NCBI GenBank assembly: GCA_030528125.1
Contig: JAUMZM010000010.1
Span: forward strand, 1 to 42,213
Direction of reading: 5' to 3'
DNA: 42,213 bases
DNA from: Tissierellia bacterium
GTDB lineage: Bacteria > Bacillota > Clostridia > Tissierellales > Peptoniphilaceae
Made by a program: the position numbers and the translations under genes. Below, piece by piece: positions 17,009-26,218 of this stretch (positions are counted from its first letter, which is position 1; the number at the start of each line of letters is the position of its first letter). The notes beneath the pieces are model-generated. The model was given only the letters and a program-made list of their open reading frames with translations, did no database searches and was not told the DNA's origin.

Positions 17009-18376
17009 TTATTGTATCTGATCGTTTATCCCCTTAATATACTGATCGTTTGATTTTGTGGATTTTATATTATTTATAAACCACTCGCAAGTTTTTAACT
17101 CATCTGCTTTATCTAAACTTCTTATCTTATACATGCATTCTAGTTCTTGTTTAGTTTGTAATAAGTCATCTCTTCTAGTTCCGGATTTAAATATATTTAT
17201 TGCAGGATAGACTCTTTTTTCTGATAATCTTCTATCCAATTGTAACTCCATATTTCCTGTTCCCTTAAATTCTTCATAAATCATATCATCCATTCTGCTT
17301 CCTGTATCAACTAAAGCTGTAGCTATGATTGTAAGAGAACCTCCACCTTCTATGTTTCTTGCAGAACCAAAAATCTTTTTTGGACCAACAAGTGCCATAG
17401 GATCTAATCCACCTGAAAGAGTTCTTCCAGATTGTGGAGTCATTATATTATAAGCTCTTGATAATCTTGTAATTGAATCCATTAGTATTACTACATCTTT
17501 CCCTCCTTCAACATATCTTTTTGCTCTTTCTATTACAAGCTCTGCAGTATCGATATGTTTTTGTGGAAATTCATCAAATGTCGATGCAACAACTTCTGTT
17601 CTCATAAAATTATCATTTTCATCTCTATATTGATTTACGAATCTTTCAATATCTGTAACTTCTTCAGGTCTTTCGTCAATAAGCAAAACTATTATTTTTA
17701 TATCGTAATTATTTCTTTCTATAGCTTTCTCTATGGATTTTAGTATGGTCGTTTTACCTGCTTTAGGAGGAGAAACTATAAGTCCTCTTTGGCCCTTTCC
17801 TATTGGAGAAACTAGATCAATGATTCTATTAGCATAATCATTTTCTTTTACTTCTAATTTTATTTTATCATGTGGGAAAATTGGAGTTAGATTTTCAAAA
17901 TTAGGTCTATTATAAGAATCAATAGGGCTTATGCCGTTAACCAAAGAAACGAATATAAGTGGAGAAAATTTATCTTTATCTCTTTTTATACGAGCTATAC
18001 CAGAAATATAATCTCCTGTTTTTAATTTAAATCTTCTAATCTGAGTAGGTGAAACATAAATATCATCATTGCTTGATTCATAAGATCTAGTTCTTAAAAA
18101 ACCATATCCATCAGGATGAAGCTCAAGCAAACCTTCTGTATCAAATTTTTTTCCTAAATCAAAATTATCATCATTGTCTTCTGTATCTAAATAAGAATCG
18201 TCTGTGTTATCTTTAGTGTCATCATTTTCTAAACTTTCTGATAAACTTTTGATTTTATCTATCAATTCTGATTTCTTATAAAGACTTATAGACTTTATTC
18301 CCATACTTTTTGCAATCTCTCTTAGATCGACAAGCTTTTTATCACTAAGATCGATATTTGAATAATTTGTCGTCAT
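17009..18376 (-). CDS. rho: Transcription termination factor Rho
   Basis: Rho is the hexameric RNA helicase that ends untranslated transcripts. The 455 residues contain the Rho-N SAP-like domain (about 8-45), an acidic low-complexity linker (about 48-75, rich in Asp and Asn), the cold-shock RNA-binding domain (about 80-155, DGYGFLR) and the ATPase. Walker A is VSPPKAGKTT (201-210) and Walker B is DVVILMDS. The Q-loop and R-loop region (GSARNIEGGGSLT) is intact. The ATG has an AGGAG site. It lies downstream of fba, across a hairpin, and is followed by the VTT membrane gene. Confidence 0.97.
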   Translation of the reverse strand: MTTNYSNIDLSDKKLVDLREIAKSMGIKSISLYKKSELIDKIKSLSESLENDDTKDNTDDSYLDTEDNDDNFDLGKKFDTEGLLELHPDGYGFLRTRSYESSNDDIYVSPTQIRRFKLKTGDYISGIARIKRDKDKFSPLIFVSLVNGISPIDSYNRPNFENLTPIFPHDKIKLEVKENDYANRIIDLVSPIGKGQRGLIVSPPKAGKTTILKSIEKAIERNNYDIKIIVLLIDERPEEVTDIERFVNQYRDENDNFMRTEVVASTFDEFPQKHIDTAELVIERAKRYVEGGKDVVILMDSITRLSRAYNIMTPQSGRTLSGGLDPMALVGPKKIFGSARNIEGGGSLTIIATALVDTGSRMDDMIYEEFKGTGNMELQLDRRLSEKRVYPAINIFKSGTRRDDLLQTKQELECMYKIRSLDKADELKTCEWFINNIKSTKSNDQYIKGINDQIQ

Positions 18377-18397
18377 TAATTCTCCTTAGTATAGAGT

Positions 18398-18419
18398 AAA
18401 GCCGGATAAAACCGGCTTT
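18398..18419 (-). terminator. Hairpin between fba and rho
   Basis: A GC-rich 8-bp stem (18398-18405 with 18412-18419) with a 6-nt loop directly follows the fba stop. The minus-strand T-tail is short (TTT then AC), so termination of the fba transcript is probably partial. The plus-strand tail is richer in T. Confidence 0.5.
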
Positions 18420-18421
18420 TA

Positions 18422-19288
18422 TTATTCTGCACTATTTATACAACCAAAAAACTCCATTTTTTCTCTTACTTTATCTTTTATTGCTTCAAAACCTGGTTTC
18501 AAAACTTTTCTAGGATCAAATCCTTTAGCCACCTTATCTTTACCTTCTTCGAAGTATTTTCTAGTTGCCTCAGTAAATACGATTTGACATTCTGTATTTA
18601 TATTAATCTTAGAAACTCCCTTTTCAATTGCTTTTTTAACTTGATCTTCTGGGATTCCTGTTCCTCCATGAAGAACCATAGGAATATCTCCAATTTCTGC
18701 TCTTATTTCAGAAAGTCTATCAAAGCTTAGTCCTTTCCAATCTTTAGGATATACTCCATGAATATTTCCAATTCCTGCAGCCAAGAAATCTACTCCAAGA
18801 CTTGCAACTTCTTTACATTCTTTAGGATCAGCTAATTCACCAGCAGATATAACTCCATCTTCTTCTCCACCGATTCCACCTACTTCAGCTTCAACTGAAA
18901 TTCCTTTTGAATGACAAATTTCAATGATTTCTTTTGTTTTTTCGATGTTTTCGTCAATTGGAAGTGATGAACCATCAAACATTATTGATGTAAATCCTGC
19001 ATCAATTGCTTTTTTTGCACCTTCATAAGTTCCATGATCTAAGTGAACTGCAACAGGAACTGTTATATTTAAATCTTGATCTAATCCTTCAACCATTTTT
19101 TTAACTGCATTAAATCCGCCCATATATCTTGCTGCACCTTCTGATACCCCAAGAATAACTGCTGATTTCTTTTCTTGTGCAACCTCTAAAATTGCTTTTG
19201 TCCATTCAAGATTGTTGATGTTAAATTGTCCTATTGCATACTTACCCTCATAGGCTTTCTTTAGCATTTCTGCTGCATCTGTTAACAT
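18422..19288 (-). CDS. fba: Class II fructose-bisphosphate aldolase
   Basis: This zinc aldolase splits fructose 1,6-bisphosphate in glycolysis. The 288 residues show catalytic Asp84 and zinc ligand His85 (HLDHG), His177 (GNIHGVY) and His207 (LHGGTG), followed by NINTECQ, the phosphate-binding segment. Length and motifs fit FbaA/GatY-type class II enzymes, and a tagatose-bisphosphate aldolase cannot be fully ruled out. No tagatose or galactitol genes are nearby, and glycolysis is the simpler reading. It lies 139 nt downstream of the crr-like gene, with its own candidate promoter. Confidence 0.92.
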   Translation of the reverse strand: MLTDAAEMLKKAYEGKYAIGQFNINNLEWTKAILEVAQEKKSAVILGVSEGAARYMGGFNAVKKMVEGLDQDLNITVPVAVHLDHGTYEGAKKAIDAGFTSIMFDGSSLPIDENIEKTKEIIEICHSKGISVEAEVGGIGGEEDGVISAGELADPKECKEVASLGVDFLAAGIGNIHGVYPKDWKGLSFDRLSEIRAEIGDIPMVLHGGTGIPEDQVKKAIEKGVSKININTECQIVFTEATRKYFEEGKDKVAKGFDPRKVLKPGFEAIKDKVREKMEFFGCINSAE

Positions 19289-19387
19289 ATTTCCTCCTTA
19301 AAATTGATTATATTATAATAATGTATTCTAATTCATTCATATTCATCTAAAACAAGTTTAAATAAATTTGATAAATAAGACATACAT

Positions 19388-19393
19388 ATTATA
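19388..19393 (-). promoter_or_regulatory. Candidate -10 box of the fba promoter
   Basis: A perfect TATAAT on the minus strand lies about 100 nt upstream of the fba start, in the crr-fba gap. I see no good -35 box. A second TATAAT lies at 19312-19317. There is no clear terminator for the crr transcript in this gap. Confidence 0.3.
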
Positions 19394-19427
19394 CCTTTTT
19401 ATTGTGATTTTGCTTGTTTATTTGTAT

Positions 19428-19919
19428 TTACTTTATATAAGCTTTTATCACTGCTTCATCTTGTTTTGCATCAAAATTAATTTCTGATATTTCACACATA
19501 TCCGGATTAGTTATGATTACAGGAGATATCATTGATGAAACTCTTTTTTTTACTAAATCTATGTCAATATTTAATATGACATCTCCTTTTTCAACTTTAT
19601 CCCCTATATTTACGTCTGTAGAAAATCCTTCTCCATTTAATTCAACTGTATCCATTCCAAAATGGACCATAACTTCTAATCCTTTATCTGTTCTTATCGA
19701 TAATGCATGAAGACCATCTGGCTGTAATACTATCTCTCCCGATACTGGAGCATGAATTTCTCCATCTATTGGATCAACCGCAAATCCATCTCCTACCATC
19801 TTTTGAGCAAATACTGGATCTGGAACATCTTCTATATTGAGAATTTTTCCTTTCATAGGATTTGCTATTGAAACAAAATCATTATTCTTGGATTTATTCT
19901 TTTTAAAAAATTTAAACAT
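19428..19919 (-). CDS. crr: Stand-alone PTS glucose-type IIA protein
   Basis: IIA(Glc) accepts phosphate from HPr and passes it to a IIB domain. The 163 residues carry His71 (DGLHALSI) and the phosphorylated His86 (VMVHFGMDT), matching His75 and His90 of the E. coli protein. There is no IIB or IIC domain in this protein or next to it, so it should serve permeases encoded elsewhere. It follows tex by 9 nt, probably in the same transcript. The ATG has an AGGAG site. Confidence 0.92.
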   Translation of the reverse strand: MFKFFKKNKSKNNDFVSIANPMKGKILNIEDVPDPVFAQKMVGDGFAVDPIDGEIHAPVSGEIVLQPDGLHALSIRTDKGLEVMVHFGMDTVELNGEGFSTDVNIGDKVEKGDVILNIDIDLVKKRVSSMISPVIITNPDMCEISEINFDAKQDEAVIKAYIK

Positions 19920-19928
19920 CTAATCTCC

Positions 19929-22010
19929 TTATAAGTCTTTCATAGATAGACCGATTCTTTTTCTTTCTTTGTCTATTTCTATAATCTTTACATTAATTAT
20001 ATCAGAAACTTTAACAATATCACTAGGTTCTTTGACATAAGAATCACTCATATTAGAAATATATACTAATCCATCTATTCCAACTCCTATATCCACAAAA
20101 CATCCAAATTCAACTACATTTCTTACTTTTCCTTTAAGAATCATTCCTTCTTTAATATCATCTATTGTCATTATTTCACTTTTTGTGATTACTTCAGGAT
20201 TTTCTTCTCTTGGATCTCTGCCAGGTTTTTTAAGTTCTATTACTATATCTTTTAGAGTTGGGATACCTACATTTAGTTCATTACTAACTTCATTATAGTC
20301 TATATCATCTAAATTATAATCAACTAATTTTTTTGCTATATTATAGCTTTCTGGATGTACTGCTGTATTATCTAAAAAGTTTGGAGAATCCGGAAATCTC
20401 AAGAATCCACTTGCCATTTTATAAGTTTTTTCTCCAAGTCCTTTTACATTTTTTAAATCTTTTCTTTGCTTTATACTTCCATCTTTTACTGATTCTTCGA
20501 TTCTTTTTGCAATTGTAGTATTAAGTCCAGAAACATAAGATAAAAGAGTATATGATGCATTTGTTATATTTACGCCTACTTCATTAACTGCATCTTCTAC
20601 TACTTTTTTTAGTTCATCATCTAGCTTTTTTTGATTTAAATCGTGTTGATACTGTCCTACTCCTATATGCTTAGGATCAATTTTTACAAGTTCTGCCATA
20701 GGATCTTGAAGTCTTCTTGCCATGGAAATTGCACCTCTTATTGTGACATCTAGATCTGGAAATTCCTCTTCTGCAAGTTTTGATGCAGAATAAATACTTG
20801 CACCTGCTTCATTTACTATTGCATAACTTAAATTGCTATCTATTGATTTTATAAGTTCATTTACCATAATTTCTGTTTCTCTACTTGCAGTACCATTTCC
20901 AAGAGCAATAAGTGTTATATTATTTCTTTTTATAATATCTGTTAACACTTTTATAGACCCTTTAACATCTTCTCTTGGTTTTGCAGGATAGATTACTGTA
21001 CTTTCAAGATATTTACCATTTTCATTTATAGCGGCAACTTTACATCCTGTTCTATATCCTGGATCGAGTCCTATTATATTTTGTTTTTTTATAGGTTTTT
21101 GGAGAATATATGGTTTTAAATTTTTAGAAAATACTTTTATAGATTCATCTTCTGCATTTTCTACAATTGAATTCTTAATTTCTGTCTTTATTTGCGGCAA
21201 TAAAAGTCTCTTGTAGCTATCTTCTATAGCTTTTTTTACAAATTTTTCTTTAAATCCACCATTTAAATCAAAAAGATTAGATATCAAAACTTTATTATAT
21301 TCGTCGGAAAATTCGAATTTTACATCAAGTGCATTATTCTTTTCTGCTCTATTTATTGCAAGAACTTGATATGGCTTTAAGTTCTTGATTGCTAAGCTCA
21401 TATCATAATAATTTTTATATATAGATTCTGGATCATCTTTTTTACTTAGGGTTATTTTTGCTCTTACAAATCCATCTCTTCTTATTATATTTCTTATATC
21501 TACATTGTTTGATATATCTTCTGCCAAAATATCAGATGTTTTATCTATTACATCTTCTAAATTAATATTGTCATCTACAAATTCCATTGCCATAGAATTT
21601 ATTTCATTTTCCGATAAATCATCTTTCATTATAGCATCCAATAATTTGGAAAGCCCAAGCTCTCTTGCTATATCAGCCCTTGTTTTTTTCTTTTTCTTAT
21701 AAGGATTATAAATATCTTCTAATTCAGTTATTGAACTTGTATTTAAAATCTCTTTTTCTAAATCATCAGTTAATTTGCCTTGATTACTTATAGAATTTAT
21801 GACCTCTTCTTGTCTTTTTTGAAGATTTCTATATTTTCCAAGTAAACTTTCAATATCTCTCAAGTTGATATCAGTAAGTCCACCTGTTTTTTCTTTTCTA
21901 TATCTTGCAATAAAAGCAATAGTTGCTCCATCATCCAATAAATTTATTGCGTTTTTTACGGATTCTTCTTTTATATCGAGCTTTTTAGAAATAATTCCTG
22001 TTATGTCCAT
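19929..22010 (-). CDS. tex: Tex/YhgF-type S1 RNA-binding protein
   Basis: Tex is a conserved RNA-binding protein tied to transcription and related to Spt6. The 693 residues (somewhat shorter than the roughly 720-780 of many Tex proteins) comprise the N-terminal helical region with the FIARYRKEKTGGL motif (34-46), a YqgF/RNase H-like fold (GLDPGYRTGCKVA), the helix-hairpin-helix pair (VGVNITNAS and KNVKGLGEKTY), and the C-terminal S1 domain (GMILKGKVRNVVEFGCFVD). All parts are intact. It starts 4 nt after the end of the broken tetR reading frame and is followed closely by crr. Confidence 0.95.
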   Translation of the reverse strand: MDITGIISKKLDIKEESVKNAINLLDDGATIAFIARYRKEKTGGLTDINLRDIESLLGKYRNLQKRQEEVINSISNQGKLTDDLEKEILNTSSITELEDIYNPYKKKKKTRADIARELGLSKLLDAIMKDDLSENEINSMAMEFVDDNINLEDVIDKTSDILAEDISNNVDIRNIIRRDGFVRAKITLSKKDDPESIYKNYYDMSLAIKNLKPYQVLAINRAEKNNALDVKFEFSDEYNKVLISNLFDLNGGFKEKFVKKAIEDSYKRLLLPQIKTEIKNSIVENAEDESIKVFSKNLKPYILQKPIKKQNIIGLDPGYRTGCKVAAINENGKYLESTVIYPAKPREDVKGSIKVLTDIIKRNNITLIALGNGTASRETEIMVNELIKSIDSNLSYAIVNEAGASIYSASKLAEEEFPDLDVTIRGAISMARRLQDPMAELVKIDPKHIGVGQYQHDLNQKKLDDELKKVVEDAVNEVGVNITNASYTLLSYVSGLNTTIAKRIEESVKDGSIKQRKDLKNVKGLGEKTYKMASGFLRFPDSPNFLDNTAVHPESYNIAKKLVDYNLDDIDYNEVSNELNVGIPTLKDIVIELKKPGRDPREENPEVITKSEIMTIDDIKEGMILKGKVRNVVEFGCFVDIGVGIDGLVYISNMSDSYVKEPSDIVKVSDIINVKIIEIDKERKRIGLSMKDL

Positions 22011-22013
22011 AAA

Positions 22014-22594
22014 TTAATTTTCTCCATCTTCTATCATAAAAGAATTCAAACCATTTAATATTATTTTCTCAATTATTTTTGCAACTTCATCTATTGGCGT
22101 CTTGAATCCTACTTCATTCCAATTTTCTAAAATTCCTATACAGCCTGATGTTATATATGCACAATAAAAAGGAAAATTTTTATCATCTTTAAGACAAGTT
22201 AAATCGCCCCAATACAAGAGAAAGCTATCATTTATAGCACTTTTAAGTTTTTGAATCATTGAATTATGTTCGTCTGCTTTTAATAATATTAAAAAAATCT
22301 CTCTTTTTTCTTTTATGTATTGAAGGTATTCTCTTAAAATATCTAAATGGTCTGGCTTTATGTTATTTTCTTCATATTTTTCTAGTATTTCTTTTAATTC
22401 TACCATAAGATCATTTTCAAGTTCATCTAATAATTCATATAATCTTTATAATGTAGATAGAAAGTTCCTCTATTTATATTTGCATTACTTGCCAATTTAG
22501 ATATAGTAATTTTACTAATCGGATATTCATTTAAAAGATCTATAAGACTTATTTTTAATTGATTTTTAGTTCTTTTTGTACTTTTATTTTCCAT
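22014..22594 (-). pseudogene. TetR-family regulator interrupted by a 1-nt frameshift
   Basis: The N-terminal part from the ATG at 22594 (site GAGGG, 9 nt away) encodes a clear TetR helix-turn-helix ending in NRGTFYLHYKD, then stops at 22427. The rest of the protein continues in another frame, with ELLDELENDLMVEL just after the break and about 140 residues of ligand-binding domain down to 22014. Families with this HTH normally read KD-x-YELL; the bases at about 22437-22442 are one short for that. A single-base deletion explains both pieces. It could be a real mutation, a phase-variable state or a sequencing error. The gene would be the first in a unit with tex and crr. Confidence 0.85.
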
Positions 22595-22700
22595 TGTTGC
22601 TACCCTCATAATCATACTAACTATATATTTATATTACACATTATTATCGATATTTACAAATATTATGCATTTTCTCATAATTATATATGTATTTTATGTA

Positions 22701-22729
22701 AAAAAAGAGTCCCTTACTAAGGGACTCTT
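22701..22729 (-). terminator. Terminator of the butyrate operon
   Basis: A perfect 11-bp stem (22705-22715 with 22719-22729) has a very short loop and is followed on the minus strand by a T-run (22701-22706). It lies 15 nt after the hbd stop and closes the operon. Confidence 0.85.
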
Positions 22730-22743
22730 AGAATCAATTATAA

Positions 22744-23586
22744 TTATTTGGTGTAATCGAAGAAACCAACTCCTGTTTTTCTTCCTAATTGGCCAGCTCT
22801 TACCATTTTTCTTAACAATGGATGTGGACGATATTTTGGATCTGCAAATTCAGAATATAATACTTCCATGATTGCAAGACATACATCAAGTCCAATCAAA
22901 TCTCCAAGAGCCAAAGGTCCCATTGGGTGGTTTGCACCAAGTTTCATTGCTGTATCAATATCTTCAGCACTAGCTAATCCATCTGCATAGATTCCAACAG
23001 CTTCATTTATCATAGGAACAAGAATTCTATTAACTACAAATCCTGGTCCTTCTTCTACTTTAACTGGTGTTTTGCCAATTTCTTTAGCAAGTTCTACTAT
23101 TTTTTCTGTAACTTCTTCGCTTGTTTTCTTACCATTGATTACTTCTACAAGTTTCATTACTGGTACTGGATTGAAAAAGTGCATTCCAATAACTTTTTCA
23201 GGTCTGCCTGTACTTTGTCCAATATCTGTAATAGAAAGTGAAGATGTATTTGATGCTAATATTGTTTTTTCATCACAAACTTCATCAAGTTCTTTGAAAA
23301 TACTCTTTTTGATTTTTGGATTTTCTGTTGCTGCTTCTATAATCAAATCACAGTCTTTTACATCTTCAATATCTTGTGAAATAGTAATATTGTTTAATGT
23401 ATTGTTCTTTTCTTCTTCAGAAATTCTTCCCTTTGCAACTGATTTTTCTAAAGATTTTGTTATAGATTTTTGTGCATTATCTAAAGCTTCTTTTATTACA
23501 TCTCTAAGAATTACTTGGTGTTTTGATGCAAGAACTTGAGCTATTCCTGATCCCATTGTACCTGATCCAATTACTGCTATTTTCAT
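22744..23586 (-). CDS. hbd: 3-hydroxybutyryl-CoA dehydrogenase
   Basis: Hbd reduces acetoacetyl-CoA to 3-hydroxybutyryl-CoA, the second step of butyrate formation. The 280 residues are usual for the clostridial enzyme. GSGTMG (7-12) begins the NAD(P)-binding fold, and catalytic His136 lies in MHFFNPVPVMKLVE with Glu near 148. The C-terminal domain has NHPMGPLALGDLIGLD. It is the last gene of the thl-bcd-etfBA-crt-hbd operon, 49 nt after crt. Confidence 0.97.
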   Translation of the reverse strand: MKIAVIGSGTMGSGIAQVLASKHQVILRDVIKEALDNAQKSITKSLEKSVAKGRISEEEKNNTLNNITISQDIEDVKDCDLIIEAATENPKIKKSIFKELDEVCDEKTILASNTSSLSITDIGQSTGRPEKVIGMHFFNPVPVMKLVEVINGKKTSEEVTEKIVELAKEIGKTPVKVEEGPGFVVNRILVPMINEAVGIYADGLASAEDIDTAMKLGANHPMGPLALGDLIGLDVCLAIMEVLYSEFADPKYRPHPLLRKMVRAGQLGRKTGVGFFDYTK

Positions 23587-23635
23587 ATTTCCTCCTAAAT
23601 ATAATGAATCTATTTTTGATTTTTAAATAGTTACT

Positions 23636-24397
23636 TTATTTTCCCTTATTTAAAAACTTGTCCATTCTTTCTTTTTGATCTTGTGTTGAAAAGCACATTG
23701 CAAATAGATTCTCTTCAACTTTCATTGCAGAATCTATGTCAACTTGGTTTCCTGTATTTATTGCTTCTTTTGCATAGCTTACAGCTGCTTTTGCATTCTT
23801 AACGATTTGAGTAGCTATTTCTTTAGCTCTATCATAAAGCTTTTCTGGTTCTACAACTTCTTGTACTAATCCCATTTCATAAGCTTTATCTGCTTTTATG
23901 TTTTGAGCTGTATAAATCAAGTATTTTGCATTTCCTTGGCCTATTAATCTTTGAAGTCTTTGAGTTCCACCAAATCCTGGTGTTATTCCAAGTCCTACTT
24001 CTGGTTGTCCAAATAATGCTTTTGTGCTTGCTATTCTCATATCACAGCTCATAGAAATTTCACATCCTCCACCAAGGGCAAATCCATTAACTGCTGCTAT
24101 TACAGGTTTTGATAATTTTTCTATCTTTCTAAATGTTGACATTCCTGCATTTGCAAATTCTTTTGCTTGGGCTGGAGTCATTTTTGACATTTCAGCTATA
24201 TCTGCTCCTGCAACGAATGATCTTCCTTCTCCTGTAAGAATTACAGCAAGAATAGAATCATCATTTTCTATTTTTTCAAAGCAATCTGAAAGTTCTTTTA
24301 CTGTCTCTGTATTAAGTGCATTTAATGCCTTTGGACGATTGATTTTTACTGTTGCTATTGAAGAATCTACTTCAACTAGTAAATTTTTGTAATCCAT
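23636..24397 (-). CDS. crt: 3-hydroxybutyryl-CoA dehydratase (crotonase)
   Basis: Crt dehydrates 3-hydroxybutyryl-CoA to crotonyl-CoA. The 253 residues carry the oxyanion-hole segment FVAGADI (61-67) and GFALGGGCE (105-113). The two catalytic glutamates are Glu113 and Glu133 (QPEVGLG). Its ATG overlaps the etfA stop by 1 nt, so the two are translationally coupled. Its place in the butyrate operon rules in favour of Crt over a fatty-acid degrading hydratase. Confidence 0.96.
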   Translation of the reverse strand: MDYKNLLVEVDSSIATVKINRPKALNALNTETVKELSDCFEKIENDDSILAVILTGEGRSFVAGADIAEMSKMTPAQAKEFANAGMSTFRKIEKLSKPVIAAVNGFALGGGCEISMSCDMRIASTKALFGQPEVGLGITPGFGGTQRLQRLIGQGNAKYLIYTAQNIKADKAYEMGLVQEVVEPEKLYDRAKEIATQIVKNAKAAVSYAKEAINTGNQVDIDSAMKVEENLFAMCFSTQDQKERMDKFLNKGK

Positions 24398-25410
24398 TAT
24401 TTATCTTCGCTCTCTTTCTTTTTGGCTTCAATTGCTTTTATAAGCTCTGGAATTACTTTGTGTACGTCTCCTACTATTCCTACATCTGCTACTTCAAATA
24501 TTGGTGCATCAGGATTCTTGTTTATTGCTACTATTAAATCAGATTCTTCCATACCTGCTAAGTGTTGGATAGCTCCTGATATACCAAGTGCTATATAAAG
24601 ATTTGGTCTAACTGTTTTTCCTGTTTGTCCTACTTGTAAGTCTTTATCAAGCCATCCTGCATCTACTACTGCTCTTGAAGATGAAACAACTCCTCCTAGA
24701 ACTTTTGCCAATTCTTCAGCTTCTTTAATATTTTCTTTAGATCCGATTCCTCTTCCTACTGAAACAAGTACATTTGCATCTTCGATATTAATTTTCTTTT
24801 TCTTAGATACTTCTTGTTTTAGTATTTCTACATTGAAATCTTCATCTTTAAAATCTACATCATATTTTTCAACATCAGCTTTTTTGCTATCATCTGCATC
24901 AAGTTTTTGCATTACACCAGGTCTAACTGTTGACATTTGTGGTCTTGTTTCTCTTGATTCAATTGTAGCCATTAAGTTTCCACCAAATGCAGGTCTTGTC
25001 ATCTCTAAAAGTTTTGATTCAGGATCAATTTCAAGTCCTGTACAGTCTGCTGTAAGTCCACAGCCTACTCTTGCTGATACTCTTGGAGCTAAGTCTCTTC
25101 CTATTGATGTTGCACCAAATAGACAAACTTCTGGTTTTTTATCTTCTATTATTTTTGCAACTGCCTTTGCATAAGGTTCTGTCATGTATTTATCTAGTCT
25201 ATCATCTTCTACATAAATAATCTTATCAGCACCATGTGCTTGTAATAAATCTAATAATCCTTCTACTTTGCTTCCTATTATTACAGCTGTTACTTCTGTT
25301 TCAAGATCTTTTGCAAGTTCATTTGCTTTACCTATTAACTCTAAAGAAACATTTTGAAGTTTTTGATCTCTTTGTTCACAAATTACATATACGCCTTTAT
25401 ATTCTGCCAT
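24397..25410 (-). CDS. etfA: Electron transfer flavoprotein alpha subunit
   Basis: EtfA is the FAD-binding half of the EtfAB heterodimer that feeds electrons to Bcd. From the ATG at 25410 it has 337 residues. The AAGGTGG ribosome site covers the alternative GTG start at 25419, which I reject for that reason. The C-terminal FAD domain is clear: VGRGIGSKEN, GQTGKTVRPNLY and GISGAIQHLAGM. Together with Bcd it probably carries out flavin-based bifurcation, coupling crotonyl-CoA reduction to ferredoxin reduction; that is known for clostridial homologues and inferred here. Confidence 0.96.
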   Translation of the reverse strand: MAEYKGVYVICEQRDQKLQNVSLELIGKANELAKDLETEVTAVIIGSKVEGLLDLLQAHGADKIIYVEDDRLDKYMTEPYAKAVAKIIEDKKPEVCLFGATSIGRDLAPRVSARVGCGLTADCTGLEIDPESKLLEMTRPAFGGNLMATIESRETRPQMSTVRPGVMQKLDADDSKKADVEKYDVDFKDEDFNVEILKQEVSKKKKINIEDANVLVSVGRGIGSKENIKEAEELAKVLGGVVSSSRAVVDAGWLDKDLQVGQTGKTVRPNLYIALGISGAIQHLAGMEESDLIVAINKNPDAPIFEVADVGIVGDVHKVIPELIKAIEAKKKESEDK

Positions 25411-25420
25411 TTTAACCACC

Positions 25421-26209
25421 TTAAATTAAGAATTCTTGTGCTAACTTGTCTACGATGATCTTTGCACCTTCACTAGCATCTACATCGAAAACTTTACCTG
25501 CTGTCTTAGCTCCTTTTGTGAAGCTCTTCTTTACTCTAGTTGGTGAACCGTTAAGTCCGATATTGTCTCTATCAACTTCGATATCATTAACTGTCCATAC
25601 TTTTACTAATCCTTCTGTTCTGTTTGCATCGAAAACTCTAGATATTCTCATATATCTTGGTTTATTCATCTCTCCTAATGTTGTTAATAGGCAAGGATAT
25701 GGTAATTTTATTATTTGATATCTATCTTCAAATTGTCTTTTTACTGTAATAGAATCTTCTGTTACTTCTTCAATATTTTCAACATAAGTTACTGAAGGTA
25801 TATGAAGATGTTCTGCTGTTTGTGGACCTACTTGTGCTGTATCTCCATCAATAGCTTGTCTTCCTGCAATGATTAAATCAAATCCTGCTTTTCTTAAAGC
25901 TCCTGCCAAAGCTGTAGATGTTGCCCATGTATCAGCTCCACCAAATGCTCTATCTGTAAGAAGAATAACTTCATCAGCACCCATAGCATAAGCTTCTTTT
26001 AAAGCTTCTTCTGCTTGAGGTGGTCCCATTGATATTACGCTTACTTGAGCTCCTGTTTTTTCTTTGATTTTGATTGCTTCTTCTATTCCTGCTTTATCAT
26101 CAGGGTTAATGATACTTGGAACTCCTTCTCTCATTAGTCTTCCTGTTTGTGGGTCCAATTTTACTTCATTTGTATCAGGAACCTGTTTACAAAGTACTAC
26201 TATTTTCAT
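25421..26209 (-). CDS. etfB: Electron transfer flavoprotein beta subunit
   Basis: EtfB (262 residues) pairs with EtfA. The N-terminal KQVPDTNEVKLDP is typical of the clostridial bifurcating type. In those proteins the beta subunit binds the bifurcating FAD in place of AMP. The AGRQAIDGDTAQVGPQ segment (about 116-131) matches the conserved nucleotide-binding motif. It lies between bcd and etfA with gaps of about 10 nt, and its ATG has an AGGAGG site. Confidence 0.96.
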   Translation of the reverse strand: MKIVVLCKQVPDTNEVKLDPQTGRLMREGVPSIINPDDKAGIEEAIKIKEKTGAQVSVISMGPPQAEEALKEAYAMGADEVILLTDRAFGGADTWATSTALAGALRKAGFDLIIAGRQAIDGDTAQVGPQTAEHLHIPSVTYVENIEEVTEDSITVKRQFEDRYQIIKLPYPCLLTTLGEMNKPRYMRISRVFDANRTEGLVKVWTVNDIEVDRDNIGLNGSPTRVKKSFTKGAKTAGKVFDVDASEGAKIIVDKLAQEFLI

Positions 26210-26218
26210 CTATTCCTC

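Noticed and set aside
23072-25174. Several long plus-strand open frames opposite hbd, crt and etfA.
   Set aside because: They are antisense shadows of well-recognised genes and lack ribosome sites.
25411-25419. A GTG start for etfA three codons upstream of the ATG.
   Set aside because: The GTG is itself part of the AAGGTGG ribosome site for the ATG at 25410.
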